From: Sphaerolaimus hirsutus
Lineage: Eukaryota > Nematoda > Chromadorea > Monhysterida > Sphaerolaimidae
Reading direction: 5' to 3'
DNA length: 64,000 bases
Assembly: GCA_964036195.1 (NCBI GenBank)
Contig: OZ038456.1
Span: forward strand, 23,227,792 to 23,291,791
The first letter of the stretch is position 1. Every line of letters starts with the position of its first letter. Below, in pieces: positions 44,288 to 54,276 of the stretch. Position numbers and translations under genes: made by a program. The notes below the pieces were generated by a model that did not search any database, was not told the origin of the DNA, and saw nothing but the letters and a program-made list of their open reading frames with translations.

Positions 44288-44972
44288 TAGGGTTGGCCGA
44301 TGTTTTTTTTTAAACGTTTTTTATTAAAAAAAAACGTTTTTTTTTAAAAAAAAACATGACGTCCGAAATGTTTTTTTTTTAAAAAAAACATCGACCGAAA
44401 TTTTTAGTACTAAGCACTAGGTATTTTGCAAAATTTTTGCGTGCAAGCGCGCAATTTCACACACAAATTGACATTTGTGGTTGTTTTCATTGGTTTTGTG
44501 GCATTTTTAGTATCAAAGTATCCATTTCTATCTGCTACCATGGGTTAATAAGCCGTAATATGTTGCTGTGGTATATAATATTGAGGTAATGTGCTTCCAT
44601 GTACCTCCACAGTGTGTAACTTCACTCCCAAAGTAACAACCTCCTTTTATAACCTTGTTTGATCACTATTCCATGCCAAACTTTACCTGAAGTCAGGAAC
44701 ATTCGACTATAAGGCGATATACGTACGATATGTCGACAAAAAATGGATATTTTTGACACAAATCACCACTTATAATGCTATCCCATGGCTCCACAGACAT
44801 TATATGGTCATATATAACATCACAGAGTATTGCCACTGTCTGATATACCTATATATGTTGACACAAGGTCATATCTGGGAGCTTTTAAAAAAAAACGTTT
44901 TTTATTAAAAAAAAAACGTTTTTTTTTAAAAAAAACATCGAGTTAAAAAAAAACGTTTTTTTTCCAACCCTA
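44288..44972. mobile_element. hAT-like MITE, TAGGGTTGG family (I3)
   Basis: TAGGGTTGG and CCAACCCTA within a perfect 8-bp duplication CTCATGAC (44280-44287, 44973-44980). It inserted into its own relative, which has the same core. Arms of ACGTTTTTTTTTAAAA; core with GCGTGCAAGCGCGC. Confidence 0.95.
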
Positions 44973-45171
44973 CTCATGACCATATCTGGGAGCTTTTAAA
45001 AAAACCGGTTTTTGAAAAAAACGTTGTTTAAAAAAAAACCTGTCGTTGGAAAAAAAACTTTTTTCAGCCATCCCTAGTGAAAACGCGTCCTTGCAATATA
45101 TGCCCGAAATGTTTCACTCACAATCTGTGCAAATGATTGAATATTCACAATTTTTCGATTGTCATTCGCAG

Positions 45172-45534
45172 GTATGCAAAGGATTGCGGCATTTGAAGTT
45201 GGGAAATGTTTCGATGGGAACAAGTCACATGCCGAGGGTCTTTTTCGCCCACCCACTTCCCAACCTGACCGAGCTGCAGCTGGAACGTTGCCAAATTGGC
45301 TGGGACATGTGGCTGTCGCTGGCCGGGGCAACTCCGCACTTGCAGCAGATCACATTGTATTTGCTCAGATTTGATCGCTATGAAAGGTCGTCTGAAGAAG
45401 TCCCAGAGAGCGGTCGCTTTTGGCCTGCATTGACAACTGCAAAAATGAGATGCCATGTGGATTTGATGTTGTTTGTGCTGCGGCAGAGTTGCGCGCTGGA
45501 GATTTGTGAAATTTTCGCAGATATTTCCCAGTTG
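45172..45534 (+). CDS. F-box/LRR family copy B, exon 3 (leucine-rich repeats)
   Basis: After CATTCGCAG the exon reads VCKGLRHLKLGNVSMG in phase 0 and continues for 121 codons. Leucine-rich repeat strands are visible: LRHLKLGNV, LPNLTELQLERCQI and TPHLQQITLYLLRF, then VDLMLFVLRQSCALEICEIF. It likely ends at CAGTTG/GTTCTT in phase 0, since the frame reaches a stop at 45562. These repeats would form the start of the substrate-binding solenoid behind the F-box. Copy C (61589-61948) is the same exon one codon shorter and with several changes at the start. Confidence 0.7.
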
Positions 45535-45582
45535 GTTCTTTTCTTGGGGTGTTTTTGCCTATAGCGCAGGTGGTAGTTATTA

Positions 45583-45970
45583 GGGTTGGAAAAAAGGTTT
45601 TTGTCCAACAGCATGTTTTTAAAAAACAACAACGTTTTTTTAAAAATTTTAAACGTATTTTTCAAAGCTCCCAGGTAAGGCCTTGTGTCAACATACATAC
45701 ATAGTTATATTAGACAAGTGGCAATACAGCTCTGATGGTATATATGACCATATAATGGCTGTGGAGCCATGGGATATCATTATAAGTGGTGATTTGTGTC
45801 AAAAATGTCCATTTTTTGTTGACATGTTCATATATCGCGTTATAGTCGAATGTTCATGAGTTCAATTGAAGTTTGGCACGGAATAGTGATCAAACGATTA
45901 TACGGTGATCAAACGGTTATAAAAAGAGGTTGTTACTTCGGGAGTTCTGTTTCACACTGTGGAGGTAAAC
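45583..45970. mobile_element. TAGGGTTGG-family element, right end missing
   Basis: Starts TAGGGTTGGAAAAAAGG and follows the family core as far as CACACTGTGGAGGTAAAC; no CCAACCCTA end follows. The same truncated unit is in copy C from 61992, so the truncation predates the duplication. Confidence 0.75.
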
Positions 45971-46039
45971 TTGTGTTCAGGCTCCTTTGTACGTTTGGAA
46001 ACATATTTTATGGATTTATGTATGAATGAAATTTCCCAG

Positions 46040-46187
46040 TTCTGTTGTGGATTGTAGTGCAATTCAAGCCATACAATTTGAGCGGATCACCTGGGCGCAA
46101 TTCCTACCCTGGGCCGGCCCAGAGTATTTTTTGTCCTTTGGGGCCTGCTCACCAGTCTTCATTTAGTGCCACCAGCCATCTTATAAG
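46040..46187 (+). pseudogene. F-box/LRR family copy B, candidate exon 3b with an in-frame stop
   Basis: Bounded by ATTTCCCAG and AAG/GTATTG, the frame reads VDCSAIQAIQFERITWAQFL, an LRR-like strand (IQAIQFERI). In copy C it stays open for 49 codons, but here codon ATT is followed by TAG (46164-46166) where copy C has GAG. The acceptor needs two bases from the previous exon, whereas exon 3 seems to end in phase 0, so the exon model is uncertain. If exon 3b is genuine, copy B is a pseudogene or uses a transcript that skips it. Confidence 0.45.
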
Positions 46188-46568
46188 GTATTGGCGGATA
46201 GCCAAAATCGTGTACTCTTGAATACAGCGAATTTCGGGCCGTTTTTGGAGCTTTTGGACCCGTTTTTTGTCGTTTTTCACTTCAATGGTTTTTGTTCACA
46301 AGTCAACGGTTGGTGTGCTTTAGATGGATGGTGTGCAGTGGCGTGTGTTTTCTCTGACTCGTGTTTTCCTTCTGCCATGTGTTTTCTCCGACTGTGAGGG
46401 GGGTATGTGGGCTACCAGAAATGCAAATAACTGGCCAACCCTAGTACTTTCTGTATGTCTATTTTCGGCTATTTTTTGTAGTATATGTACTTATATACCT
46501 ATTTTAGCTGTTTTTTTCCAACGCGATTTTACCTCCTTTTATACCTCTGAAAAGCCTATATACTGAAC
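46188..46568. other. Intron, duplicated in copy C
   Basis: Matches 62577-63246 except for the CACAG...CTGTG element at 62876-63151. The right part (46440-46560) has CAGGGG-family motifs. The ATA at 46483-46485 is the empty site for that element. Confidence 0.7.
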
Positions 46569-47087
46569 TAGGGTTGGCACTTGGCACAGGATTTTTTAAT
46601 TGATTTTTTTTATTTTTAAATCTGATTAAAAAAATATATCAAAGAGTGGAAACTGATTTTAATTTAAAAAATCAAAAGGCAAAGGTTCTGGTAGACTTGC
46701 ACCAGGTATTTTGCATTTTTTTGCATGCAAGCGCGCAATTCCTCATACATATTACCATCTGTGGTGTTTTCATGGGTTTTGGGGTATTTTTAGTGTATAA
46801 TCTTCCATTTATTCACTTTACCAAGTAATAATAAGCTGTGATATGCTAGTGTAGTATATAATATCAAACCAATGTGCTCCCACATACTTCTACAGTGTGT
46901 AACATCACTGTCAATGTATTAGCCTTCTCTTACAACCTTATTTAAGCACTATTCCATGCTGAACTTCACTTGAAGTCACAAACATTTGACAAAAGGCGAT
47001 ATAAAAATATTTTGGGCGATTTTAGAGAATCTGATTTTAATTTTTTTTAAATCAAGGCGTTTAAAAAAATTGTTTTTTCCAACCCTA
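46569..47087. mobile_element. hAT-like MITE, TAGGGTTGGCAC subfamily (I5)
   Basis: Ends TAGGGTTGGCAC and CCAACCCTA; flanks TACTGAAC and TATTGAAC (one mismatch). The arms use AAAATCTGATTTTAA instead of ACGTTTTTT, while the core (ACCAGGTATTTTGCATT, GCATGCAAGCGCGCAATTCC) is the family's. The same insertion is in copy C at 63247-63904. Confidence 0.9.
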
Positions 47088-47107
47088 TATTGAACCCTCA
47101 CGAACCC

Positions 47108-48121
47108 TAGGGTTCAAACGGGACCAGTTTTTCGGACTGGGACCAGGAATAGAAATTTTCTAATGTCGGGACCGGGACCGGGACTGGGGGGTAGGGTGGC
47201 AGACGGTACGGCCTTGCGGTAAACCGTACGGTACGGTAAATTTTCTCTTTTGCGGTAAACGGTACAGTACGGTAAATTTTCAATTTTGTGGTAAACGGTA
47301 CGGTACGGTAAATCTGAAAAGTGCGGTTCGCGGTACGGTACGGTACGGTAAATTTTCGCTTGTCAGAAATGTACCAATGCCGGACTACAGACAACTTTTA
47401 CTTCATGAATTGACAGAAAATTGAATTATGCAATGTGTTAATGGACTTTAGAACACAATAACAGTGTGATAACATAGAATTACATTAACCACAATGCAGT
47501 GGCTCAATATAAAGGTTTTTTTAAGGTTTAGAAGGAAGAAACGGAGAAAAATTGCTAAAAGTGGGTGAAAAATTGCTAAGTGGGTGAAAATGGTAAAAAG
47601 TATATAAGTGCATGCATATGTACCTACAACAAATAAGCTCAAAACATTGAGGATGATGTAAAACAACTACAGTGCAATTTGAAGCACATGGCTTGATTTT
47701 AAAAACACATTAAACTAATGTAAATGAAGAGTTACATCAATATTGCATGTGGAAATGGAAGGGTTTCAAATCAGTCCAAACAATGTTGTCAAATTTGCGC
47801 GCTTGCGCGCAAAAAAATTGCAGAACACCACATCTTTAAGTCAATTTTAAGGTTAATTTTTAAGGTCAATCTGAGTCAAATTTACCGCATTTTCTGCGGT
47901 AAATGAGTGCGGTACGCGGTACAGTACGGTAAAATTTAAAAAATGCGGTACGCGGTACGGTACGGTAAATTTCTAAGTGCGGTAAACGGTACGGTACGGT
48001 ACGGTAAATTTTCCAAAAATGCGGTACGGTACGGTAAATTCTGCCACCCTACTGGGGGGTCGGGACCGGGACTGGGATTTGCCGAACCAGGTACCAGCAC
48101 CGCGGTATTGTTTGAACCTTA
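47108..48121. mobile_element. TAGGGTTCAAACG element with GGGACC repeats (T4), host of U1
   Basis: Begins TAGGGTTCAAACGGGACC and ends TTTGAACCTTA. The outer parts carry GGGACCGGGACTGGG units instead of GGGATC. The element at 47192-48051 is nested. No clear duplication. Confidence 0.7.
47192..48051. mobile_element. hAT-like MITE with GGTACGGTAAA satellite (U1)
   Basis: Ends TAGGGTGGCAG and CTGCCACCCTA within a perfect 8-bp duplication CTGGGGGG (47184-47191, 48052-48059). Both arms are GCGGTACGGTACGGTAAAT arrays in opposite orientation. The centre has a GCGCGCTTGCGCGC palindrome at 47797. Confidence 0.95.
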
Positions 48122-48557
48122 TTGGTATGTAATATCCAGCCAATGTTGTTCCACACACCTCCACTGTGTGAAGGACCAGTCTCAATGTATTTTCTTATAA
48201 CATTATTCAAGCAGTATTCCATTGCCATCTTCACTTGAACTTGTGAATATATGATGAAACGCAATGTATGGAGGATTTTTTTTGGGAGGGGGGGGGGGGG
48301 CGGCGCCAGTTGTAGGCGCTGGCGCTGGCGTTGGCGACAACGTCATTAATATAGGTATCTATATATATACCTATATTTCGTAATAGAATCATGTTGGGGA
48401 CTGTTCTAACGCTGTCACATTATGGAAAAACACATAGTAATCATTGGCTGGGTATTTGCGCGCTTGCGAGCAAAATTTTTTTAGATTTTACTACGTAATC
48501 GCTTTATAAAAGTGCCATTTCTGGCAAATTATTTTTGAAAGATACGTTTTTTCCATC
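48122..48557. repeat. Mixed MITE remnants with GGCGCTGGCG and GCGCGCTTGCGAGC
   Basis: Contains a G run, GGCGCTGGCGCTGGCGTTGG and the shared GC palindrome near 48452, as in the CAGTGGCGTAGCC and CAAGGACG families, but lacks defined ends. Confidence 0.55.
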
Positions 48558-48759
48558 CCTTGTCGGGACCGCTATAAAATTCTGGGACCGGGACCGGGAC
48601 TGGGTGGTCGGGACCGGGACCGGGACCGGGACTGGCTTTTTTTAATTGTCGGGACCGGGACCGGGACTGGGGTGTCGGGACGGGGACCGGGACCGGGACC
48701 GCCCCAGTCCCGACTTTTTGCCGAAACATGTACCGGGACCGCGGTCGCGTTTGAACCCT
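48558..48759. mobile_element. GGGACC satellite with TTTGAACCCTA end (T5)
   Basis: GGGACCGGGACCGGG array ending GCGTTTGAACCCTA. The left terminus is lost. Confidence 0.65.
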
Positions 48760-48941
48760 AACGAAGCCCCCCCCCAAAAGAAAAAAAAATTTTTTTAGCT
48801 ATCTATCCCTCCGGATGAGCGATTTACTATATACATGAACCCCCGCGGGGTCGAAATCTACAAAATCCCTGGTACTTGTGCACCGAACAGCGGCAGTTTA
48901 CCTGAGCACCGGACAGCGGCAGTTTACTTGAGCATCTTGTA

Positions 48942-49228
48942 AACACCTTCCCGGTCACGTCCGGCAGCCATTTTTTGATCTTACTTCTTATATCCTATCC
49001 CCAGTTCTAGGGCGCCCCTGAGGCTGAAACTTGGGGGATATATTGGCGCAACCCCCCTCTACTTCGCATGAATTGGAGGGTCGCGGCGACCCCCCAATTC
49101 ATGCGAAGTAGAGGGGGGTTGCGCCAATATATCCCGCAAGTTTCAGCCTCGGGGGCGCCCTAGAACTGGGGATAGGATATAAGAAGTAAGATCAAAAAAT
49201 GGCTGCCGCACGTGACCGGGAAGGTGTT
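48942..49228. mobile_element. Compact perfect foldback flanked by TA (N3)
   Basis: AACACCTTCCCGGTCACGTC and its complement between TA dinucleotides, with arms of about 140 bp that pair almost perfectly. It is the minimal version of the 2607-4262 and 10329-11466 elements. Confidence 0.92.
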
Positions 49229-49479
49229 TACATTACTTGTGCATTAATTGAGCACCACTTGTGCACCACTTGATATCTCCCCAGAAAAATACCTACTTTT
49301 ATGTTTTCGCAGGAAAAAATAATTTTACTCAGGTTTTACGCAGTGTAAAAGTAAAAAAATATAATTTACATTTTCTGTACTCACCCGTGAGTAAAATAAA
49401 AATACTTTATGTTTATGTATACTTTGAAAACAGTTCAGTAGTTTTGACAACTCTGATGTACAGATGATTAAGCAGTGGG

Positions 49480-49675
49480 GAAATGCGTGTTTGCGCGCAA
49501 AATTTTGCACAAGTATGCTCAAGTAAACAGCTGCCTGGTGTACAAGTATCCACCCAGTCCAGTGCACAAGTACAGGCACTATACTTGTGCACCGGGTAGA
49601 CTTGTGCACGGTGTATAAAAACTTGTGCATGGGGCTTTGTGCACTGGGTTTACTTGTGCACCGACACACCCCTGT
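49480..49675. repeat. Minisatellite of CTTGTGCACCGGG / AAGTA units
   Basis: Repeats of TACTTGTGCAC and CACAAGTA. The same array type is at 48880-48935, 49232-49275, 51640-51845, 52485-52735, and as fragments around 54910 and 55190-55290. Confidence 0.75.
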
Positions 49676-50035
49676 CCCACAGCATGTGAATGCATGCTAC
49701 AGTTGTGATGCACACAAACCCAGCATCGAAACAACATAATGACACATCAAAACAACCAAGGATGTACACAGGGGGGCCTATCCCCATTCCCAGGATGGAC
49801 ACAAAAATTTGCTGTGAATTGCACTTATTTGAATCATTTTCGTGGCACTTCGAAAAAATTTGGCGCCTACAAATGGCGCCAGCACCATGGCTCCATACTT
49901 TTATTATTGGGCCAAATTTTAGGGGGGTTCGCTGCCCCCCTCCATTTCGCCAATCCGCAAAAATTCTGCATACATCCCAGCAAACAACGCTGAAACAGCT
50001 TGGTGACAACACCTTGGTGAATCGCTCCGATACGA
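49665..50035. mobile_element. CACAG-type element remnant with an E-like insertion
   Basis: ACAGCATGTGAATGCATGC through CATCGAAACAACATAATGAC and AACACCTTGGTGAATCGCT match 62985-63148. At about 49758-49980 an E-family relative (AAGGATGTACACAGGGGGG ... CTGCATACATCCC) interrupts it. Confidence 0.65.
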
Positions 50036-50128
50036 TAGTCCTATACTTCGTTAACCTATTTTTGGCAATTTTTTCATTTTCTTTTTTCTATTTACACCAT
50101 GACAACGCCTATACTTTGAACCCCCCAG

Positions 50129-50756
50129 GAGATGCATTGCTGCGCTGGTGGAGCGACACAAGGACACACTCAGAGAAGTTGATTTATTTCCATTCTATCA
50201 GATTGATGATGCATCAGTCAGGCAGCTGGCCACCTGCGAGCACTTGACCAAATTTGTGGCAAATTGTTTTGATGTGACAGCAGAAGCTCTGTGCACTCTC
50301 TGGGTTGGTTGCATTGCATCTGTTGCAATCACTTGGCCCGCCAACGTGTGCAATGTCTTTCAGAATCTGCGCACCACCCTGCAACACCTGGGACTTTCTC
50401 GGGTTTCTGAAGTCGATTTGAATAGATTGCTCTTGCAGGGGGCGCCCTGGCTGCAGCTCACAACCCTGAGTATTTGTGGGGGAATTGGTGCTGGGTATAC
50501 TATGGGGCTTACTTATAGTGAGGAGGCAATCAATGCGATTGTGCGCAGCTTGCCAGGCTTGCAGCAACTTGAATTCAGAATTTTGGCTCGTCTGAGTGAC
50601 GCGTCGCTGCGCACCTTGGTGGTGGGCCTGCCGCAGCTGCGCAGCCTGGATCTGGAGTATAAGGAAGTGGCAGCAGATTTGCAGTGTTCTGCGCTGGAAT
50701 CTGTGCCCGCGGACAACTGGACACAGCTGCGCCACATTCGTCTGATACACACTTGG
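50129..50756 (+). CDS. F-box/LRR family copy B, exon 4 (leucine-rich repeats)
   Basis: The frame opens RCIAALVERHKDTLREVDLF and runs to HIRLIHTW before GTAC, phase 0 at its end. Repeats of the cysteine-containing FBXL type are clear: LRTTLQHLGLSRVSEVDLNR, LPGLQQLEFRILARLSDASL and LPQLRSLDLEYKEVA. A stretch from 50311 (GTTGGTTGC) to 50365 (CTTTCAG) could be a short in-frame intron of about 55 bp or coding. The acceptor CCCCCCAG lies in a MITE-derived tract and gives phase 2, which does not match the phase-0 end of exon 3, so another exon or another acceptor may be missing. The part from 50383 on is duplicated as copy A. Confidence 0.7.
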
Positions 50757-50951
50757 GTACTTCATTTTCATTTTTAATAGTAGAAACCTATTTGTGTGTA
50801 GCAATTTCCACTGAAAACATTTGCTATTTATTTGACAGAAAAGAAAGAATAAAATTTTTGTTGTAATATAAAAAATTATTAATATTCAATATGGTAGCCC
50901 GATATTTTGTGTTGACATTCAAATATTCCCAATTGATCAACATTCATGCAG

Positions 50952-51035
50952 GGCATTCACCTGGTGATCGTGGACAGCGCTCTGGATGCACTCTGCTCGA
51001 GGGCCGCTGGACAGATTACATGCATTGGTATCTGA
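50952..51035 (+). CDS. F-box/LRR family copy B, terminal exon 5
   Basis: The acceptor TTCATGCAG is followed by GIHLVIVDSALDALCSRAAG, then QITCIGI and TGA: 27 codons plus stop, phase 0 from exon 4. Copy A (26020) matches in length and boundary. The intron before it is 195 bp. It gives the protein a short C-terminal tail after the leucine repeats. Confidence 0.7.
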   Translation, partial: GIHLVIVDSALDALCSRAAGQITCIGI

Positions 51036-51136
51036 TGTAAGCTAAATATGTGTTCTGCATGCTTTTATACTTAGGCAGGTTGTGATGTGGTGTGGTGCAA
51101 AAAATGTTTGAGTCTAGTTTCAAATAATTTTGTATT

Positions 51137-51142
51137 AATAAA
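51137..51142 (+). terminator. Polyadenylation signal AATAAA
   Basis: About 100 bp after the copy B stop, conserved with 26206-26211. Confidence 0.5.
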
Positions 51143-51284
51143 ATTACAAAGATTTTTTGTAACACAACACAATTTAGAACAGGTTTAGATCTTTTGAAAT
51201 ATAAATTTGCACCTGTAAATTTTGTTTCCATACTGTTACACATACCATTGCGCACATTAGCAGTGCAGCTGGCACGGTAATTAT

Positions 51285-51630
51285 GACCTGGGGATGGCTG
51301 AAAAAAGTTTTTTCAAGATAGGTTTTTTTAAACCCATTTTTTTCAAAAACGGTTTTTTCAAAAGCTCCCAGATGTGGTTATGAGGCAACATATACAGGTA
51401 TATCAGACAGATGACAGTACTTTGTGGTGTTGTTATGTATGGTCATATAATGGCTGTGGAGCCATGGGATATCATTATAAGTGGTGATTTCTGTCAAAAA
51501 TATTGGTTTTATGTCAACTTATTTTGTATATCAGCTTTTGTCAAACATGCGTTACTTCAAGTGAAGTTGGCCATGGAATAATGTTTAAATTAGGTTATAA
51601 TAGAAGGTTAATTCATTAGCAGTGATTGTT
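51285..51630. mobile_element. TAGGGATGG-family fragment
   Basis: GGGGATGGCTGAAAAAAG leads to the family core (GGTCATATAATGGCTGTGG, AAGTGGTGATTTCTGTC); the right half is missing. Confidence 0.65.
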
Positions 51631-51639
51631 CAGGGGGCC

Positions 51640-51845
51640 GGGTCGGTGCACAAGTAATCCTGGTGCCCAAGTAGGGCTGGTGCACAATAAGTTTTGATAC
51701 CCAGTGCCCAAGTAGGCCCAGTGCCCAAGTAAAGTGCCTGTACTTGGGCACCGGACAACTTTTTACTTGAGCATACATGTGCATTGCTTGGGCAGCACTT
51801 GTGCACCTTGCGTCAGGCCGGGTTTACTTGAGCATCCTGGATCTG
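51640..51845. repeat. Minisatellite of GTGCCCAAGTAGG / GTGCACAAGTA
   Basis: Imperfect units of about 22 bp such as CCAGTGCCCAAGTAGG, switching orientation near 51740. A GGCGCCATTGGCGCCTGGC patch follows at 51866-51965. Confidence 0.7.
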
Positions 51846-52133
51846 CTCACCCTGCGGGAGAGCCATGGCGCCATTGGCGCTTGGTGCCCTTTTCTCTGGC
51901 GCCTGGCGCCATTTTTTCAAATGGCATCATTGGCGCCTGGCACCATTGGCGCCTGGCACCATTGTTTTCGACGGCACTAGAAATGGCACCAGGGTGCCCC
52001 AAAAGAAAAATGATTTGAGGACTATAAGAGTGTAATACAGATATAAATTGTTTCCAATGTAAAAGAAACATCATCACTCCTAATGTATATATCCACTTCC
52101 TTCACCTTTTTACACAATTCCACATTCAATTTA

Positions 52134-52227
52134 CCATATTTCCTGGATACACCCCCCTCGAAATACCCACCTTCAGATTGTGCTGGCGAAATAACAACCC
52201 CCATGGGGGTATTTTGAGGTAATATGG
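52134..52227. mobile_element. Minimal mariner-like MITE (R6)
   Basis: 94 bp, CCATATTTCCTGG to GAGGTAATATGG between TA dinucleotides; the shortest member of its family here. Confidence 0.8.
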
Positions 52228-53327
52228 TAAATACATTAGATGCTACTCCATACCGTTTTTCTTGCTCTACCCTTTAGTTTATTAGCCCGCTTTGTAGCCA
52301 TTTAAAAAAATCTATTTGTTATAATTGAAATAAAAAAAACCACTCAACCATAAGTGGTTGTACCCTATTCCTCGCAAAAATGAGAACCTAACTAATTATA
52401 ATGAATTTTCTATATTTGGATGATTATCCATCACTAGTTGTATGAGAATAGCAATGTTGACATTTCTGTGGTCGTCACCACCCAGTGCACGAGTATGGCA
52501 CCCATTCTTGTGCACAAGGCGGGCTGCTTGCACCTGCCCTGTGCACAAGTAAACAGCCGCCCCATGCCCAGTAAATGCCGTGGCCGGTGCACAAGTACGG
52601 GCACTTTACTTGGGCACCAGGCCTACTTGTGCATTGGGCCTACTTGGACACTGGGCCTACTTGGGCACCGGGTATTATAACTTGTTCACTGGCCCTACTT
52701 GGGCACTGGTTTTACTTGTGCAATGGTCTGGCGCCATTGTTCACACTATACAAGTATATGGATGCACATTGACTGGATATTATATATTTAACTAACATAT
52801 CATGGCTTATTATGACATAATAACAAATGGAAGCTGTCACACTAAAAATGCTTCAAAACCAATGAAAACCATCACCAATGGTAATGTGTATAAATATGAA
52901 ATTGCGCATTTGTGCCCAAAAATGCTAAATACCTAGTGCTTAGTAAGCTCTGCAGACATAATGCTATACAATGTGTTAATGGAGTCATAACACTGCAATT
53001 GGGCCAAAAATAAAATGGGTCAAATATAGTTAACAATAAAATGCACAATGTAAATTACAAAATTTTCGCAATGTCTAAAGTCAACAAACATTTTCGCTAT
53101 ACAATTTTGTTCCATTGATTTATGATTGATTTTGTTTCAATTTTGAATTTGAATGGACTGATTCTATTCAGTTTTGTGTTTATTTTATCCAATCCTACCT
53201 TTTATTTTGAGAAACATCTAATTGCGTCTTTTTGGATCAGTCCCAAAAATGTTTGTCGGATGTGCAAAGAACAAAGCAAATTAAAACAAACATTTGTACT
53301 CACCCATCACTTTTCTTGTTCCATTGG
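52228..53327. repeat. Minisatellite (52485-52735) and unassigned sequence
   Basis: The array of CACAAGTA/TACTTGGGCAC units is followed by a fragment of the TAGGGATGG-family core (52790-52945). From 52950 to 53327 nothing is recognised. Confidence 0.5.
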
Positions 53328-53710
53328 TGTCACACACACTGGATGTCAACTGTTTCAGTGTCAACTCAATTTTAGTTCAATTTAGGTTGCAGGACAATTT
53401 TCAATTGCACGTACCACAAAGACAAAGAGGAATTTTTATTGCCATGCGCATTTGAACACGGGTTGGCAGCCCAAAAACTAAAAATTTACAAAAAACCATT
53501 GGCTCAGTTGACATCCGGATGTCAACTGCTCTGACAGTTTTCCATTAAGTTTCAGTTTATGGGCTGCAAAACCATGTTCTAATGACCATGATAATATGAA
53601 TTCCTTTTCAACTTTCATGCATGTGCACTTGAAAATTGTCCTGTGATCGAAATTGAACTATAATTGAGTTGAAACTGAAACAGTTGACATCCAGTGTGTG
53701 TGGCACCATT
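53328..53710. mobile_element. Palindromic element, CACACACTGGATGTCAACTG (AA1)
   Basis: ACACACACTGGATGTCAACT at the left faces AGTTGACATCCAGTGTGTGT at the right; the arms extend through GTGTCAACTCAATTTTAG and CAGGACAATTTTCAA, about 75 bp or more. The centre is unique. Relative: 31430-31690. Confidence 0.8.
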
Positions 53711-54276
53711 CTGATGGCATGTGCGTTTTTGATATCAATGGATTCTGTTTTCACTATAGTGGGTAATGTTATTCCTAAAAATGCAGAAATGGGACAGTAA
53801 AGCATGCTTAGATGTCACATTTGAACATTTTTAGGAGTTAAAAACACTTTTGACCTGATAAAAATGAGTGTTTTGATTGAATGTTAGAAATTGTGAGTAG
53901 ATTGATAATTTGCAATGAATATAGGTCAATTGAATAATCTCCTTCAAATGAGCGAACGTTGCAGCTTGTGGCAACGTCATAACCTCAGATAGACCAGCAG
54001 AAGTTTTTTGTATTTTTATTTATTTTTATTTTTATCAAGCACTCGGTGAAGGTGAGTTTCATCTTGCCGACACTCAGCGAAACGAAACGTAAGTGGAACA
54101 AAATTGTAGAATATCATGTCTGCCGAGTATACAAAAAATTTGGCTGGGTTTTTTTAAATAAAAAAACGGTTTTGATGGTCATTTTGTTTTTATAGAACGT
54201 TTTTATATAAAAAACCTTTGGAAAACCCCATAGGCCATCCCTTAAATCCCATTATGATTGCATGAAAAATCCTGCA
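53711..54276. other. Non-coding, nothing recognised
   Basis: AT-rich; it includes a TCATGTCYGCCGAGTATAC block (54115) also seen at 9470. Confidence 0.5.

Larger units (their letters stand above)
42467..45076. mobile_element. hAT-like MITE, TAGGGATGG...CCATCCCTA (I2), with two nested elements
   Basis: Ends TAGGGATGGCCAAGG and CAGCCATCCCTA lie in a perfect 8-bp duplication GTGAAAAC (42459-42466, 45077-45084). Without its insertions (42729-43988 and 44288-44972) the element is about 665 bp, the same size as its TAGGGTTGG relatives. It lies in intron 2 of copy B, and its left half is also present in copy A at 5016. Confidence 0.93.
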
